NCBI RefSeq assembly: GCF_025602895.1
Contig: NW_026516213.1
Location: 124,001 to 188,000 of the forward strand
DNA: 64,000 nucleotides
Reading direction: 5' to 3'
Source of the DNA: Polychytrium aggregatum
Lineage: Eukaryota > Chytridiomycota > Chytridiomycetes > Polychytriales
A program made the translations under genes and the position numbers. Positions 11,101 to 21,600 of the stretch are shown here, one piece after another (the first letter of the stretch is position 1; every line of letters starts with the position of its first letter). A model generated the notes under the pieces. That model was not told the DNA's origin, did not search any database, and was given only the letters and a program-made list of their open reading frames with translations.

Positions 11101-12528
11101 AGTGCTGCTGCCCGGTCTATCGGTTTCCAAGGACTCCAGGGGGCATGATGGCACGATATTCACAGAAAATGATATTTCCTCCAACCCTTCCGCACAACAG
11201 ATAGTCCACCAACACTGCCCTTTGAGCTTTATAGTTCAACGTTGTTCGGGGACTTGGAGATGAGTTGCTTGCTGCTGAACCAGTCGGCATGCTTCAATCG
11301 CACGTGGAACCCTTCCATGGGGAATGTCAGCAGCATGGTCAGCCACGGCATTCCGTACTTGCAGAACTACATCTACGGCATCCAGAATAGATTCTACGAA
11401 GCGACGCTGGTCGGGCCCTTTGTGCCCGATAACGCCACGATCAGTCTGCTGCGAACCCTGCTCACCCCGGACCTGATCGAAGGATATCAAAGAGCAGAGG
11501 CATCCATATACGGAAACCTCGACGCCAACCTTGCAACCTATCAGTGGTACAACAACATCCTGTTGGCGGGCCAGATCGTCATCATTGTTGTGGGCCAGTT
11601 CATTGTGTTTCACCGGATGAACACGCGGTTCCGCTTCGTCAACGACTGTGTCATAGGTAAGTGCGGTGGTGTGCACTCGCCGGGCACCGGCATCGCACTC
11701 CTGATCGAATTGTGTGCGGCTGCAGACGGATGAAGCAACGCAGACCCATAGCCATTTCACGATATTGACTCTATCCCCTCGACTTGGCCCCGTTTACAGA
11801 TTTGATAGTCAGGTAAGCACGGAGTGAATCAGTGGAGCATGGATTCGAGAGGCAGGCTGAGGCAAGTCATGCGGCCATACAGCAGGAAACAATGCTGATC
11901 GTGGCGCTCACCGCGGGCACTCTCCAGACTTCCAGAGAACATCCGAAAGCATCCAGAAGTTGCAGATAGGCTCGCACGCGGTCTGCAAAGCGATGAAGTC
12001 GAGTGGTTTTACACTGTTTGGTACAGGAAAATTAAGGACTGGCACGAGCGCCGACAGTGGGAGTGGCGAAGGAAGCTGGTCAAGCCGCAGCCCAAGCCGG
12101 ATGGTGCGATGGCCCGTCGGTTCGAGTCGCCCGGTCGGTCTGACCAACTCGAGCGATCCAAACCGCCTGTCAAGTTTGGAAGTGTCGATCAGCTCACAAA
12201 GCCATCATACATGTCCGCGTCGGGCACATCGCCTGGATCCAGTGTTGTTCAAGGGTCGATCCTCCGAACCCAAACAGGCAGTCCGAGAAACAGCACACCC
12301 AAGCGGGTATCGACGTCATTCTCGGCGGCAGAGAGCGCGGAGCCGAGCCCCACCAAGGCCGAGCGAGGCAAAAGCCCGCTGTCCTATTACCAGGCAGCCC
12401 AGCAGAACAGCCCGAACCTGATTGTCATCCATCCAAAGCCGCGCTGGGGGGCGCCGGAAGTCAGGAATGATAATGCGGATGGCGGCCACGACATCCAGGA
12501 GAGCGAGAACGAAAACCCATTCGAGTGA
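5159..12528 (+). CDS. TmcB/TmcC-like multi-pass membrane protein with TPR-type region
   Basis: Twenty exons: 5159-5532, 5649-5892, 6265-6308, 6403-6606, 6768-6984, 7108-7264, 7360-7571, 7759-7923, 8074-8324, 8464-8479, 8570-9063, 9165-9432, 9539-9561, 9676-9732, 9884-9950, 10206-10526, 10813-11023, 11201-11656, 11800-11812 and 11928-12528. They total 4395 bases, 1464 residues, with all junctions in frame. Residues 1-110 are disordered and Ser/Asp-rich. About 115-430 is a block of hydrophobic helices. About 430-620 is a helical TPR-like region (WPHVEMTARFIVEAL...RGLQEFPEEAYIRLQYATYL) typical of the TmcB/TmcC group. Single membrane segments near 770, 935, 1025 and 1240 flank two Asn/Tyr-rich, probably extracellular regions. 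The basic WHERRQWEWRRK segment precedes a disordered tail ending ENENPFE. The family is named after Dictyostelium tiny macrocysts proteins and is common in chytrids; a sensory role is inferred. The acceptor at 10205 and the donor at 9733 are the weakest sites. Exons 10, 13 and 19 are only 16, 23 and 13 bases. Confidence 0.75.
10613..10763. repeat. (TTCG)n microsatellite, about 37 copies, intronic
   Basis: 151 bases of uninterrupted tetranucleotide repeat in the intron between exons 16 and 17 of the TmcB-like gene. It has no stop in any frame on either strand, so it generates spurious RSFV/TNER repeat ORFs. Perfect purity suggests recent expansion. Confidence 0.97.
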
Positions 12529-13049
12529 GCCCGATGGTCGGACACTCCCGCGCACCCGGACTACTCTTGAAATGCACACGATATTCAGAACACTGAAAAA
12601 TCAGTAGATCCATCTAATAGAAAACGGCCAACCTCCTAAGCACGTAGATGGTGTGTAGTTTTGTGAACGCTGTATTTCGGCTGCTCCGGCGTCGTCACAA
12701 ATACACTGTATCTGACCGCAAGGGCCGAAAGTCATCAAAATACCGCATGGAGGGGGGGGGCGAGCGAAAGAGCCACCGGCCGCCATCGGGTAACCCCATT
12801 ATAATAATTAGAATATCGAGAAGACTGCACTTGGCAGGACGCGCATCTATGGCCGGATCGCTCCTGCGGCGTCAGTACCGCCCGTCATTTGAAAGGTGGT
12901 GTGCTACGGAAGTTGTTCCAGCCGTGCATGAGATAAAAAATCAGAACTGGGCAAAAGAGAAGCGCCGATGCACGGCGAAAGAGGTGAGACGGAAAAGAGC
13001 ACAAAATATAAAATAAAACGAAAGCGGCAATGCACTTTGGCGGACGCGC
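12529..13049. other. Convergent intergenic region
   Basis: About 520 bases between the 3' ends of the TmcB-like gene (+) and the disordered protein gene (-). It is more AT-rich than its surroundings near 12580-12660 and 12890-13020, with AATAAAA-like strings near 13011 that may serve as polyadenylation signals. No gene is supported. Confidence 0.5.
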
Positions 13050-14591
13050 TCAGTTGGAAGCATCAGGCGCATTCATGGCGTTGAGCTTCTTTCTCAATTT
13101 TTGGGCCTTTTTCTTGAGGGTCTTTTTGGAAGGAGACGAGGGCACTGGGATGCTCGAGGCGTGTATCTCGTGAGGTGCGGTCGAGATCTTCAAATCGCCT
13201 TGGGTTGTGCTGGCGGCGGACTCGGAGGCACCGTCGTCTGAGCCGCTCTGGTGAGCAGACTCGATCGTGCTGGCTTCAGCAGCAGACTCGGGCACCGGAG
13301 TCTCATCAGTGATGGGGACCTGAGTGGTAGCTGTCTCTGCGGCAGGCTCGGCGGCAGGCTCGGCAGCAGGCTCGGCAGAGACAGCAACAGGTTCAACAGC
13401 AGGTTCGACAACAGCGGGTTCGACAGCAGATTCGACAACGGGCTCGGTAGGTACGCTGACCACTTCGGCAACTGGGGCAGGCTCGGCCTTCTCGACCTTC
13501 TCGGCTTCGACATCAACGGTGGCTTCGACATCAACGGTGTCCTCGACAGCACTACTGTCCCCAACAATTTCAGGGACCGGAACGTACACATCGAAAGACG
13601 AGGCAAAGACCTGGCCGGCAGGAGCAGAGCCGACAGCCCGGGTGAAGAAAAGGGGGCCGTATTCAATGTCGTCGGCAAAGCACTCGTGGTAAGGCGTAAT
13701 CACATCAAGGTCGATGGCCGGCAGCTTGACGGTGGTGGGCTTGGGCTCGTCGTTGGAGGCCTTGGCGACCTGAGTTTCCACAGGAGCGGCAGCGGGTGGC
13801 TCGGTTCTGTCGTGGATGACGATGGCCTCATCCCGAGCAGCATCGTCCTGAGCAGCGACCTCCTGGACACCCGAAGGGCTCTCTGCTTCAGTAGCAGGCG
13901 ATCCGACAGCAGCCGTTGCAGCGGGCTGGGAAGTCAGGTCAGAGTCAACGATGACCTGAACCTGATCCGCATCCGTGCCGAGAACCTGGGGCAGCGAAGG
14001 GCGGGACTTGACGCCAAAACGCTTCATCGAGGCGACCCAGGACGGCTTGCGAGTAATACTGGCCTCGCCGGCACCGGCGTGCATGTCGGACGTGGTCTTG
14101 TTCAGCGAGCCACTGCGGGAGAGAGTGAACTTTGACGAGACGGGCGACTGCTCGCTCCTGTGGACCTCGGCGTTGGCCCGGAGCTCGAGGGTACTCTTGA
14201 CCTTGCGCAGACGGTCGACAAGTCTCTCCTTGAGGGCCTGTCTGAGCGAGTCCGGCGAAGCAGCGGCAGCGTCGGCACCCTGGCGGCCCTCGGACTGGGT
14301 TGGGCTGGATGCCTCGGCCTTGGAGGTGCCATCGGCAGGCTTGAGCCGGAAGATGGACGAGAGCTTTCTGCCAAGAGTGCCCTTGGACTGAGGCGAAGCG
14401 GGTTGAGGCGAGCCGAGCTGGGGAGAGGAGGACTTGCGAGTGAGCGTGAGCATCGAGAAGCGTCTCTTGGTGGGCCCCTCATGGGTTGGGGTGGCAGCCG
14501 CCGGAGACTCGGCAGCGGTGCTGGAGGTAGTGGAGGGCTGGGAAGCCGAGGCAGCCTCGCTGCTGGAAAAGTTGTGCTTTTTCTTGAGCAT
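13050..14591 (-). CDS. Intrinsically disordered Ser/Ala/Pro/Glu-rich protein of unknown function
   Basis: An intronless ORF of 513 residues starting MLKKKHNFSSS at 14591. The frame runs upstream to 14774, but this is the first ATG with a coherent context. The N-terminal 150 residues are basic and Ser-rich with repeated KRRFSML/LTRKSSS/GRKLSSIF/RKPSWVASMKRF patches that look like basic phosphorylation sites. A predicted helix lies near 158-180 (DSLRQALKERLVDRLRKVKSTLEL). The middle holds one well-formed conserved-looking segment (LPAIDLDVITPYHECFADDIEYGPLFF). A low-complexity Ala/Glu/Pro/Val region follows (EPAVEPA-type repeats), and the C-terminus is strongly basic (SKKTLKKKAQKLRKKLNAM). I do not recognise the family. 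The layout suggests a cytoskeletal, signalling or membrane-cortex scaffold, which is speculation. Long ORFs on the opposite strand are shadows of its biased codons. Confidence 0.7.
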   Translation of the reverse strand: MLKKKHNFSSSEAASASQPSTTSSTAAESPAAATPTHEGPTKRRFSMLTLTRKSSSPQLGSPQPASPQSKGTLGRKLSSIFRLKPADGTSKAEASSPTQSEGRQGADAAAASPDSLRQALKERLVDRLRKVKSTLELRANAEVHRSEQSPVSSKFTLSRSGSLNKTTSDMHAGAGEASITRKPSWVASMKRFGVKSRPSLPQVLGTDADQVQVIVDSDLTSQPAATAAVGSPATEAESPSGVQEVAAQDDAARDEAIVIHDRTEPPAAAPVETQVAKASNDEPKPTTVKLPAIDLDVITPYHECFADDIEYGPLFFTRAVGSAPAGQVFASSFDVYVPVPEIVGDSSAVEDTVDVEATVDVEAEKVEKAEPAPVAEVVSVPTEPVVESAVEPAVVEPAVEPVAVSAEPAAEPAAEPAAETATTQVPITDETPVPESAAEASTIESAHQSGSDDGASESAASTTQGDLKISTAPHEIHASSIPVPSSPSKKTLKKKAQKLRKKLNAMNAPDASN

Positions 14592-15680
14592 TGTGTTATC
14601 GATCTGTGTTGGAGGCCGGTGGTCGGAAAGGTGTGGGGAAGCAATGAGGCAACGCAGGTGCAGCGGAAGGCGCGAATAGGCTCGGCGAACAAGAGGTGCG
14701 AGAAAGCGATGCGACGAGGGAGCGCAAAGGCAGAGACGGCCGACGCAAAGGGCGATCGCTGGCGGAGAAAGCAAGAGCAGAGGCCGAAAAAAACGCTGGG
14801 CCGGGAGCGGTGGTCAAGTTCGGGAGGGGTTGTGGGAGCCGGGTGGGTGCCGCAAGGGCCAGAGCCGAGACACAGAGACGCCATGGACGACTCGTTTTGG
14901 ACGGCCGTCAAGGGCGATCCGGACAAGGTGGTGTTGTGGTTCTGAACGGATGGACATGCTGGTGTTGTGGTTCCCACCAGGATGGACATGCTGGTGTTGT
15001 GATTCCCACAGGCACACATGACGACGTCCCCGTTGCTGCGACGGCGACATGTCGTTGCTGCGATTCTCGCCGAACGGGTGCGCTGGTGGTGGTGGTGGAT
15101 GTGGCTGCAGATTGGCGCTTGCTCGACGGGGATGCAAGCAAGACCGAGTATCCCCCCACTTCGCGGAACCATCCACCCAGCACTATTTGAGCTGCTTACT
15201 CGACCAGAGCCGAGACTCGGTCCACCGCCTGCCTGCACAGCCGATCGCATCGCGCCTGCATCATGCCCGGTCATAGTCGATCATGCTCGCCGGCACCTCC
15301 GCACTGCCAACATCTCCCGCATCGGTCGCAGGCGCTGGCTTCTGGATGCCCTCGGTCCGGACAACTGCTTCGGGGTCGCGTCGGTCCGGCGCGTGATTCT
15401 GTGTCTATGTCACACGGGACACGCCGCGGTCCTCGCGCCCCCACTGCGCAGCAGGCATGACAAACACAGCGGCCACGAGCACACAAACAATCGCGGTGCG
15501 GACCGCCACGGCGTCGCACACGTTCTGTGCCCTGTGATCCAGGCCACACACGCTGTATGTGTGCGCGCAGTCGTCGGCAGCCTCGCCTTATTCGCTCTGT
15601 TGCTTTCGCCTTCGATCGGCTCGGCCTTCCTGTCCATCTCGCTCGCTCGTCGCCTGCCCAGTCCCGCCCAGTCCTGCATC
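14592..15680. other. Divergent intergenic region with tandem repeats
   Basis: About 1.1 kb between the minus-strand disordered protein gene and the plus-strand Ubc7 gene, so it should hold both promoters. At about 14930-15005 there are tandem copies of a roughly 25-bp unit containing GGACATGCTGGTGTTGTG and ending in GGTTC or GATTC. No coding family was recognised in the many GC-driven ORFs. Confidence 0.45.
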
Positions 15681-17017
15681 ATGAACCGAAGCGCCGGCCT
15701 GTCGGCCCTGAAGCGGCTTACCACAGAATACCGAGGTAGACATGCCACTGTGGACTCGCGGATGGCGGGCTCTTGAGGACGCTTCTTCCTTCGCTGTTGT
15801 GTTGGCGAGGGGATTTGGATCGGCGATATTGCTCAATGCAGCAAGGCTCATCCCGGATCAGACACCGCCTGCTGCCCCCCCCATCCGATGCTGCACATAT
15901 CCGACGTCACGATCATGTATCGCCGCCTCCGGATGTCACTGACCCCTCTCGCCGACATGCGCCTTCGCTGTGGGCCGGTCTCTCGTCCAGAACTCACTCT
16001 GCGCGCCCCCGAAGGCATCACCGCCGGCCCGATTTCCGAGGATAACTACTTTCTCTGGGAAGCCCTGATCGCGTACGTTCCTCGGTGGAATCGCAGCGCA
16101 CATGGTTGCCGTTCTGATGCGCCAGCCAAAGAACGTCATCCTGACGGACTTGAATGGTCCTGAATGGCCGCCGCAAGCACGGATACAGACGCAGCAGTGT
16201 CCGCTGGATAGCACAGAGACAAACCGTTGTCGATGGGTTTTAGCAGCTCGACTGACTCGCCATCTGCATCCTTTGCATCCTTTGCATCCTTTGCATCCTT
16301 TGCATCTTTTGCATCTTTTGCATCCCGCATAGCGGCCCTGACGATACGCCGTACGAGGGTGGAATCTTCTCCGCGACGCTGACCTTCCCGAAGGACTATC
16401 CACTGTCGCCGCCTGTCATGAAGTTTACGTGCCCGATGTATCATCCCAATGGTGAGTTCCCCTGGGCATGCCGTGCTGCCTTTGTGGTTCGTCTTGACGC
16501 ACACCGCCATCCATGAATGCTTCACTCCCTGCCTGATTCTTGATTCGCCAGGGGGGGGGTCGCAGATGGTTGGTTTTCCTGACTCTCCCCTGCTGCATTC
16601 CCACAGTTTACAAGGACGGAACGGTGTGCATATCCATTCTCCATCCACCCGGAGACGACCCCAACATGTACGAGGACTCTTCTGAACGCTGGAGTCCCGT
16701 CCAGAGCGTCGAAAAGATCCTTCTGTCAGTGGTATCGATGCTGGCCGGTATGTGCTTCCGTTCAGGCGCATGCACCACTCATGGCTCGATCGACTCTTGA
16801 AGAACGAGGGCCCCATCACTCCAAGCGTTCCTCGTCCTCAGCATCCCGATCGCTGTTGCAATCCGCAGTCCACTGATCCTTTCACGCCTTCAACCTGTAT
16901 CCAGAGCCCAACGACGAGAGTGGAGCCAATATCGAGGCCTCCAAAATGTGGCGTGACAATCGTGACGAGTTCAACCGCATCGTGCGTGAAAATATCGAAG
17001 CCAGCCTGGGGCTTTGA
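15681..17017 (+). CDS. UBC7: Ubiquitin-conjugating enzyme E2, Ubc7/UBE2G2 type
   Basis: Five exons: 15681-15735, 15991-16072, 16333-16451, 16607-16747 and 16905-17017. They give 169 residues, against 165 for human UBE2G2. It is an E2 that receives ubiquitin from E1 and, in the Ubc7 class, works with ER-membrane E3 ligases in ERAD. The diagnostic features are the N-terminal helix [33 protein letters not shown], the [13 protein letters not shown] strand, the HPN motif, the active-site Cys93 in [10 protein letters not shown], and the Ubc7-specific acidic insertion after it ([11 protein letters not shown]) that replaces the short loop of other E2s. [17 protein letters not shown] follows and the protein ends [13 protein letters not shown]...LGL. 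No membrane anchor is present, as expected for Ubc7. Intron 2 carries a 9-bp minisatellite. Splice phases agree at every junction. Confidence 0.95.
16263..16326. repeat. UBC7: 9-bp minisatellite TTTGCATCC/TTTGCATCT in Ubc7 intron 2
   Basis: About seven units of a 9-base motif immediately upstream of the intron 2 acceptor at 16332. The last units merge into the polypyrimidine tract, so copy number could influence splicing. Confidence 0.9.
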
Positions 17018-17813
17018 GCGCACCCGCGCACATGGTCGAACGTCAGGCCCGCAATGCACGATCACCATCGCTGCATGGCATCGCTGTGCAATCCCCAATG
17101 CACCACCAACGTGCCAGTCACCGACACCGGCAGTCGTGTTTCTCAATGGCCCATGCCGTCAGTGGTTGCCATCGTGTCTATGATATCGCCAGCGTCATGG
17201 CCAGCACCGCCGTTCGACCTTTGAGCCGTGACGATCGATGACATGGGTCGATAATGAAACTTTTCGATGTCGCCGCACCTTTGCCAGCCATATGATTGCG
17301 CGCGAGTCCTCTGTATATAAGTCGTGGCTTAGCAAGACATGACAAGCAGGCAGAATCGGCAGAATCCAAGTATACGGCGATTCTGAGCGAGCGAGCGGCC
17401 TCCGTAACAGATCAATAAATACGGTCCTTTCATGTTTCCGCGTGGTGAGTGGCGGTCCTCCCCAGCGCACTTTGGGCGTGCGTATATTCGAGATCAGAAA
17501 GAAGATCATCCGCCTCAAACACAAAGTGCACATTTCCGCTTTGCAGATGTGGGAAGTGCTTACGACACAAGCAGCAGCCGCACCAGAGTTGACGCCGAGC
17601 GGAAGTGGAGCTCCCCTCGGCTCAACCTGTGAGTAAACCAAACACAAATATCCCAATAGGAGCCACATAAGCCCCTACTCTTTTCTCCCGATCGACTATC
17701 GTTCGATCATCAGAAACATTTGTCCGCACTGCGCTCGCCGTCGTTGCACGTTCTCAGGCTTCATGGCGCGAGCGCTACTGTGGGCATGCATCCAAAAGTG
17801 GCTTGCCGTTTGC
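17018..17813. other. Convergent intergenic region with an orphan TATA box and small ORFs
   Basis: Between Ubc7 (+) and SCAMP (-). A TATATAA at 17314-17320 lies 118 bases before an ATG at 17432 that opens a 66-residue ORF to 17632. On the other strand an ATG at 17668 opens a 157-residue ORF whose first residues (MWLLLGYLCLVYSQ) look like a signal peptide. Neither shows a known domain, and the two overlap, so at most one can be real. I list the region rather than a gene. Confidence 0.35.
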
Positions 17814-19921
17814 TCAGACGACATTGGCGAGGGTGCCCTTGACGGCCTGCTTGGCAAATTCTTGGCCAACTTGGCTGCTAGCAACGCCTGCGACGGCCTC
17901 GCGCTGAGCTTGCTCCATGGTCAAGCCGCGGGATCGATAGAAGGCCGACACCTGTGCAAATCGAGAAGAATCAGCTCTCGATGGTCGCTCACAACGCCAA
18001 TATACGGCAGGATGTGTCGCGATGATATCTTCCAACCCAGGTTGGCTAAAATGCCACTGGGCGGACCAATCATGCGTCAATAGCTCAGATTCACTTACCG
18101 TTTTGATCTGCCAGAGGCCGTAGACAACCTCGCCGATGAGAAATGCAGACGAGATGGCGCAGAGGATGCCCGAGGGCAGGTTGTTGCCCATCTGTGAGAG
18201 TGTGTAAATCACCCCGCTGTGTCGCCGGGAGACTGTCAGCACGATCCTCCCTCCCCTCCCCGCAAAACTCGACTGGTCTCGCTCGCCCAACTTGGGACAA
18301 CAAGCCACGAAAGAGTTTCCAGGCTCCTCGCACCACATTTGCTGTCGCAAAAGATGCTTTGGGGGACGAGATCCAGATACGTACGCGCCACCCCAGCCTG
18401 GAATGCCCACAGCCAACAGAGCTGCAAAGGCCAGGTGGAACGAGTAGTTGAAGAAGAACAGGAAGAAGCTGATGGAGCGGTCCGCCTTGACGCCCGTGTA
18501 CAGCGGGCGGTACCAAAAGACAAACGACACGGGCGTGCCGACCAGCAGGATGATGAGCGACAGACCGACTGGAGCGTCGTGGGACCAAGCAGGATCATCA
18601 GACGCAGTACGGATGTGTGGTTAGCGAGATGTGTTGACGGACAGCGAGCATCCAGCTCGTATGTGGACGACATTTGGCCTTGCTGGATGTAGCCAGACAC
18701 AGACATGCAGGTCTTGGCATTGCATACTACCGTCAACGACTACCAGTGACTCGAGTCTCATTCCGCAAGGGAGCGTTCGGCAAGCTTACATGTGCCACCG
18801 CCACTCTCGCCCTTGGTGACCAGGATCGAGAACGACGCAATGCAGTTCATCAGATAGGTGGCCGTTGCAACTGGGACGAACGAGCCAAATACGATGTCAG
18901 CGACCGGGCAGGATCGACGAGGCGGGTCCTCTTGGCCGGGAATCCGATTTGCGCACCCCATCCACCCCACAAAGCCAAATGCATGCAATGCATACTCATC
19001 CATGCGGCGTAGAGTCTCTTGACGAGTGGCTTGCCGCGCTGAGGAATGTCCTTCTCAATGTCGTGGTAAATGATCGGTCTGAAGGGTGGCCAGTTGGGTG
19101 CGTGAAAGTCCACCATCTTCTCCTCTCTTTCTTTGAGCTGCACAACAATCCACAGGAGCACCGCAGCGGGACTGTTAGCATAGTGCCATGCCTCAGCCAT
19201 GTCACCACGGGCCAGAGGTGGCAGACTACCGGCAAGTACCCTTGGCGATTGCCTGCACGAAACAAGCACCGGAAGCTCCTCATTTCGGCCTGATATGTGG
19301 CGATGCGTAGAAACCCACCTTGTCCTCGCGGTACTTGATGGCCAGCTCGCGCTGCTCCAGCTCGATTTCTTTCTGCGACTTTGCAGGCGGAGGAGTGAAG
19401 GCTGGCGCACGGCTGGCCCACTGGCTGTCGGAAAAGCCCTCCTTGGTGTCATAGGAGGCTGAATATTTGTACTCGCTTGTCGTTGCGCCGGCATCGCCGC
19501 CTCCGACCTGGACTGGAACGCTCGGGGTCGGGCGACGTGATGGCGGAAGCGGAACTCGGGCGGCCTCCTGTGGACAGAATGAACAGAATGAACAGAATGG
19601 ACAGAATGAACAGAATGAACAGAATGGACACAGAATGCCACGTTGATACACCTGGATACTTGACCAAGCAGGAAAAGCGTCGGCGCTATCACCAAACGCA
19701 CTCCAGCACCATCACACGCGTCGACTGCAGTGGCTCGCTCGGGCTAATTCAGAACTGCTCATACAATCGCCGATCCAGGGCTTCATTCCCACGGATGCAC
19801 ATGCCATATGAACCAACACAGACAAGTCCACCGAGCCAGCGCAGACGCGGAAGGGAAGGGAAAGCAATGCACTTGCCTCGGCAAACGGATTGACGTTTTC
19901 GTCTTCCAGAAACGGATTCAT
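17814..19921 (-). CDS. Secretory carrier-associated membrane protein (SCAMP)
   Basis: Seven exons on the minus strand: 19921-19877, 19567-19319, 19137-18996, 18870-18790, 18568-18385, 18216-18099 and 17951-17814. They give 318 residues. SCAMPs are four-span proteins of post-Golgi and endosomal membranes. The N-terminus begins with two NPF repeats (MNPFLEDENVNPFAE), which are EH-domain ligands. A coiled-coil follows (KSQKEIELEQRELAIKYRE), then the amphipathic NWPPFRPIIYHDIEKDIP segment typical of the family. Four hydrophobic spans come next. The loop FWYRPLYTGVK corresponds to the SCAMP signature CWYRPIYKAFK, with Phe in place of Cys. The tail is cytosolic and Gln/Ala-rich. Intron 1 uses a GC donor (GAG|GCAAGT) and holds a 9-bp minisatellite. 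All seven exon phases agree. Confidence 0.9.
19571..19637. repeat. 9-bp minisatellite ATGAACAGA/ATGGACAGA in SCAMP intron 1
   Basis: Seven or so units just upstream (minus strand) of the intron 1 acceptor. On the minus strand the unit reads TCTGTTCAT, forming a pyrimidine-rich tract directly before CACAG. Confidence 0.9.
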
Positions 19922-20676
19922 ATTCGATCGCCGGCGAGAAAGAGATCACTTGGAAACTTGACGGGCAAGCAGGCACGCAATCGAGCCGCAAGAGCAGTAA
20001 ACAGAAAGACGGCTTTGGCTGATCAAGTGCGCTCGTTGCGATTGTGAAGCCACGACAGCGGGCTGTGGTGCAGCGTCGGGGTCGGTGAAGGGAAGGCGTT
20101 GGGGTCGGCGAAGGAGAAAGCAAGCAAGTCTCCGGTGCTGGCGATGGGCAGGGTCGAGTTGTGCAAAATGGCTCTGATCGAGCGAAGGGCTGCTACATTT
20201 GGATGCATGCCGGTGCTGACGAAGAGCCTGCCGCGGCCGGGGCCAAGGGAGACATGATTCAAGGCAGCATGGTGTGCATGTCTATGGCTGCTGCTATGCA
20301 ATGCTTTGGCGAACAGTGCTCAATATTCGATATTCACATCGGCATTCGGCCCGCTGCGGGGAGTGACGATATCTGTGCAGCAACATGGGTCAGACGCCGT
20401 TGGTGGCTTGATATCGCCCCCTCCCCGATGCAGAGTGTCGAGCTGTTGCCAGCAACATTGGCCCGAACGAGGTGAGTGCGATTGTTGTGATCAATGCCCT
20501 CCAGTGTCGTGAACAAACCCACACAAGCCATTCGCGTGTGAAGGTGTCCCGTTTCAAAAATATACTCGCTGTAAAAATAGGCCTGCAGGCGTTGCTCCAG
20601 AACCTGTGAACGCAGCGCTTCCTCCTTCCTCGGTCCCTCCATCGTCTATCCCGGCATTGCCGATCCCGACTCTCCC
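19922..20676. other. Divergent intergenic region, SCAMP / F-box
   Basis: About 755 bases that should contain the promoters of SCAMP (-) and the F-box gene (+). A 17-base string GTGAAGGTGTCCCGTTT at 20538-20554 recurs exactly at 51877-51893. No gene is supported here. Confidence 0.45.
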
Positions 20677-21600
20677 ATGCCTTCGATTGCATGCCCGACG
20701 CCTTGGAGCCAGGCATCCGCTGTGAAGCCGCCGGCCTCAGTTACTCACTCCCAGGTCTGCCGCCGGCCCCGTCGATCCCTGGACGAGCTGCCTGTCGAGA
20801 TTCTCTTCAAGGTCTTCGAATATCTCTCTGTCGACGAGCTCGCTCCGACACTGACCCTCAGCCGACTGCTCTCAGTCCCAGCCCATTTTGTTCAAATCCG
20901 TAAGCGGCTCTCGGCATGCCCAGCAGCAGATTTGAGCCCCCTGGTCCGTGGTTGCGGGAACCTTGCTACCATGCAAGATCGTCTCCAAGACAGCCTGGTG
21001 TCCCTACAAGCCGGTCGATTCTTTGACGACCATCCGATTCTGCGCCGGGCTGGAGAGACTCCCACGGCACCCTCGCTCCTGTCGGTCTTTCGGGAGCTGG
21101 GCCTGTTTGTCCCGGAAGGGGAGACTCAAGCCCAGGACGACACAAGGCCGAGTCTGCTCGGACCGCTCGCCTCCGTCCCGGCCGAGATTCAGGACCTGGC
21201 CGAGCATCTGTTTGCACAGGACCTGCACGAGTATACCCACGTACTTCGAATCGACGAGCATGCGGTCCGGATTGTGTTGGAGCGATGCCTCGCCAGCGCT
21301 CAAACCGCGGACGATCCCGGGCGGCATCGTCATCGGCACCAGCACCGGCCGCGCAGCGACGGAACAGCCTGCTGCTCAGATGCTGCGGTTGCGATCGATG
21401 AGACGTGCGCAACCGCCTCCCCAAACCGCAGCACGGCTGCAGCCTGGATCGTCCGCGGCGACTGCTGCTTTGGCGTATCGGCTGGATGCAGCGACGACGA
21501 CCAGGCATCCCGCACCAGGGCGATCTTGCGAGGCACAGGGGTTTCGATCGAGGAGGCACGGAGGCAGCTGCAAGCCGAGCTGCTGCAGAGCCAGGCCTGA
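20677..21600 (+). CDS. F-box domain protein
   Basis: A single-exon ORF of 307 residues from the ATG at 20677. Residues about 34-76 (SLDELPVEILFKVFEYLSVDEL followed by LSVPAHFVQIRKRL) match the F-box consensus LPxEIL-x-I/V-F-x-YL that binds Skp1 in SCF ubiquitin ligases. The rest is helical and then low-complexity, His/Arg- and Cys/Ala-rich, with no recognisable LRR, WD40 or Kelch substrate module. A C-terminal helix (ARRQLQAELLQSQ) ends the protein. It is probably a substrate receptor of unknown target. Codon bias agrees with the neighbours. An ATG at 20691 in another frame is a shadow. Missing downstream exons cannot be excluded. Confidence 0.7.
   Translation: MPSIACPTPWSQASAVKPPASVTHSQVCRRPRRSLDELPVEILFKVFEYLSVDELAPTLTLSRLLSVPAHFVQIRKRLSACPAADLSPLVRGCGNLATMQDRLQDSLVSLQAGRFFDDHPILRRAGETPTAPSLLSVFRELGLFVPEGETQAQDDTRPSLLGPLASVPAEIQDLAEHLFAQDLHEYTHVLRIDEHAVRIVLERCLASAQTADDPGRHRHRHQHRPRSDGTACCSDAAVAIDETCATASPNRSTAAAWIVRGDCCFGVSAGCSDDDQASRTRAILRGTGVSIEEARRQLQAELLQSQA

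Noticed and set aside
13251-14135. 294-residue plus-strand ORF opposite the disordered protein gene
   Set aside because: It is the antisense shadow of biased Ser/Ala/Glu codons; only the minus-strand frame has basic phosphosite-like motifs and a natural start.
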